A stretch of 20,334 nt of DNA from Chara braunii (taxonomy: Eukaryota; Streptophyta; Charophyceae; Charales; Characeae): positions 1,117,407 to 1,137,740 of the forward strand of contig BFEA01000237.1 in assembly GCA_003427395.1 (NCBI GenBank). The letters are read 5' to 3'. This document shows positions 19,054 to 20,334 of this stretch, in pieces. A model generated the notes under the pieces. It was not told the origin of the DNA and did not search any database. It worked only from the letters and a program-made list of their open reading frames with translations. The translations under genes were made by a program, and so were the position numbers. Within the stretch, counting starts at the first letter, position 1; every line of letters begins with the position of its first letter.

Positions 19054-20025
19054 TTCACCTGCCTGAGGCATTACGCCCTGCCGCCGCATTCCCATAGATG
19101 GCAGCCCGTCCATGGCTAGTCCTCGGCACCGGTCTGTTAGCCCCTTGACTCGAAAAACCCGCGGGTCCGGGAAATAGAAAAAAAACTTTCTATTCCTCCC
19201 ACGTCAGGGCCCCGTACTCAACGCGCCTTTCTTTTCAGCCTACCTAGGCCCTAAATCGAGCGGCTTAGCAGCCGCACGTCGGTCTTTTAGGTAGAATAGT
19301 CTAGTTTCAGTCTTTCCAAGACCATGTGCCCCTGCGGCCCTGTCAGGAACTGCAGATGACAGGTCGTACCGCCAACTCCCGCTATTTCATTCGGACGTCA
19401 ACGACGTCAGGTTCTAAATAAGTTTAAACCACAGGTCCCCCCGCCACCGAAAACCCTCGGACGACCTGCAGTGTGTGGTCGCTGTTTTTGGGTTGGACGA
19501 CCGGTTTTTCGCGGCCTACCGAGTCCCATCCCGATGTGGCGTTTTGAATGTGGGACCCGGTAGGGCCGGTGGTAAGGAACGACGTCATTCTGCACGGTGT
19601 CCGTGTTCACAGATCCGGACAACCGGAAAGAAATAAGAAATAAAAAAGAAAACATTTCTTGAGGAATGAAGTTGGTTGTATTATTTTCTTTTATATTCTT
19701 TTATTGAATTATTTCCGTATTTTTTTCGCTTTTGTTATTTGGCGAAGTGTTTTGCATCACTTATCGGATTGTTTCCACTTTCCTTGTGTAATGTTTTTTT
19801 GTTTTTATTATTATTGTTTTTTCATGCCTACGGTTTACCGCGGCTGATACGACGCGGTCGTTTCGTGCAAGCCACGTCACTTCTCCACTACAGGCAGTAC
19901 ACAGCGAGACGTGGCGCGAAGGTACCGGGTCATCGTGCGCGTCTGAGTACACATGTGGCACGTCGCGGGGCATGTCACGGTTGGTTGACGTCCTGCAGGA
20001 TCGTCACATCGTGGTAGACATAGAC
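19054..20025. other. No recognised gene; CG-rich then AT-rich
   Basis: 19054-19620 is CG-rich with small hairpins (for example GCGGCTTAGCAGCCGC near 19260-19275, and arms around an A8 run near 19176-19197). 19620-19830 is AT-rich, with T-rich tracts at 19780-19825. 19840-20020 is GC-rich with many ACGT and CGTC words. No coding frame longer than about 113 codons exists and none looks conserved. Confidence 0.4.
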
Positions 20026-20052
20026 ATATGCATGTCGTGACGACATGCATAT
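20026..20052. repeat. Palindrome, 12-bp perfect arms with 3-nt loop
   Basis: ATATGCATGTCG (20026-20037), loop TGA, and CGACATGCATAT (20041-20052) form a perfect stem. It stands about 16 bp before the microsatellite. Nothing suggests a terminator function, because there is no gene and no T run. Confidence 0.85.
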
Positions 20053-20068
20053 CTGTAATGAACGGTTG

Positions 20069-20079
20069 CTCTCTCTCTC

Positions 20080-20123
<44 letters not shown>
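20069..20123. repeat. Compound microsatellite (CT)n(GTCT)n(CT)n
   Basis: A run of CT dinucleotides passes into about seven GTCT tetranucleotides and back into CT dinucleotides, without interruption over 55 bp. Such uninterrupted compound repeats are usually variable in length between individuals. Confidence 0.95.
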
Positions 20124-20334
20124 AAGACAGGCATACATAAAACGATGGTTGTCGCCATCGTCGATGTCTTACGAGGTTGGACTTAGACGACAGGCGTCTA
20201 TCTCTTTGTCACCTCAGGCATCGGCGACAGCTACACGCGGTGAGTCCGATGGGCACACCGCTTGGACAGGGTGTTCGACCCCCTATCTTCCACCGCCTCC
20301 TACCTCCCCTTTCCCCCTTCTACGCCCCCCTTCC
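20124..20334. other. No gene; pyrimidine-rich window end
   Basis: Mixed sequence to about 20270, then a strongly C/T-rich plus strand to the window edge (20277-20334). No coding sequence or splice pattern could be assigned; it may continue as a polypyrimidine tract beyond the window. Confidence 0.4.

Overview
This looks like nuclear DNA of a streptophyte: a land plant or a related green alga. Three things point there. The only recognisable host coding sequence is an intron-split DWNN-domain exon of the PQT3/RBBP6 type. The largest element is a plant-type L1 LINE. The rest is low-density, repeat-rich DNA with tRNA-derived SINE-like pieces, homopolymers and microsatellites. No operons, phage genes, CRISPR arrays, rRNA genes or intact tRNA genes were seen. 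The species cannot be fixed from the sequence; the LINE reverse transcriptase did not look typical of flowering plants to me, but that is only an impression.

Left part (1-2900): the window opens on 42 consecutive C. On the minus strand, 843 to 678 encodes the first 55 residues of a DWNN (ubiquitin-like) domain and ends at a plausible splice donor. The rest of that gene would lie off the left edge. Its upstream side (844-2200) is pyrimidine-rich on the plus strand, with no recognised gene. A cluster of CACTTGA motifs lies at 2262-2475.

Repeat zone (2900-9000): two diverged direct copies of a roughly 500-bp unknown repeat (2928-3415 and 7131-7638), two minus-strand SINE-like heads (about 4955 and 5315), a 43-bp tandem duplication, a candidate 330-bp non-autonomous element with a 9-bp flanking duplication (6508-6837), and a minisatellite of 54-55 bp units (8459-8784).

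Hairpin island and LINE (9140-19060): about 600 bp at 9143-9759 consists almost entirely of consecutive perfect or near-perfect hairpins around an A-rich tract. A degenerate L1 LINE follows on the minus strand. It has a poly(A) tail (T run at 9959-9971), a 172-bp 3' UTR, ORF2 (endonuclease, reverse transcriptase, C-terminal CCHC; 14390 to 10144) and a long ORF1 (16508 to 14374) overlapping ORF2 by 17 nt. Upstream of ORF1 is 1.8 kb of pyrimidine-rich sense-strand sequence, probably its 5' UTR. Both ORFs are dead: at least 15 in-frame stops, at least three frameshifts, and catalytic substitutions in endonuclease and reverse transcriptase. Beyond it (18425-19053) lie another SINE-like head and a second hairpin and A-rich cluster. 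One reading is that the LINE inserted into a pre-existing hairpin-rich island.

Right part (19054-20334): no recognised genes; a CG-rich stretch, a near-perfect 27-bp palindrome, a (CT)n(GTCT)n(CT)n microsatellite and a pyrimidine-rich end. The most unusual signals are the hairpin clusters and the odd ORF1 architecture of the LINE.
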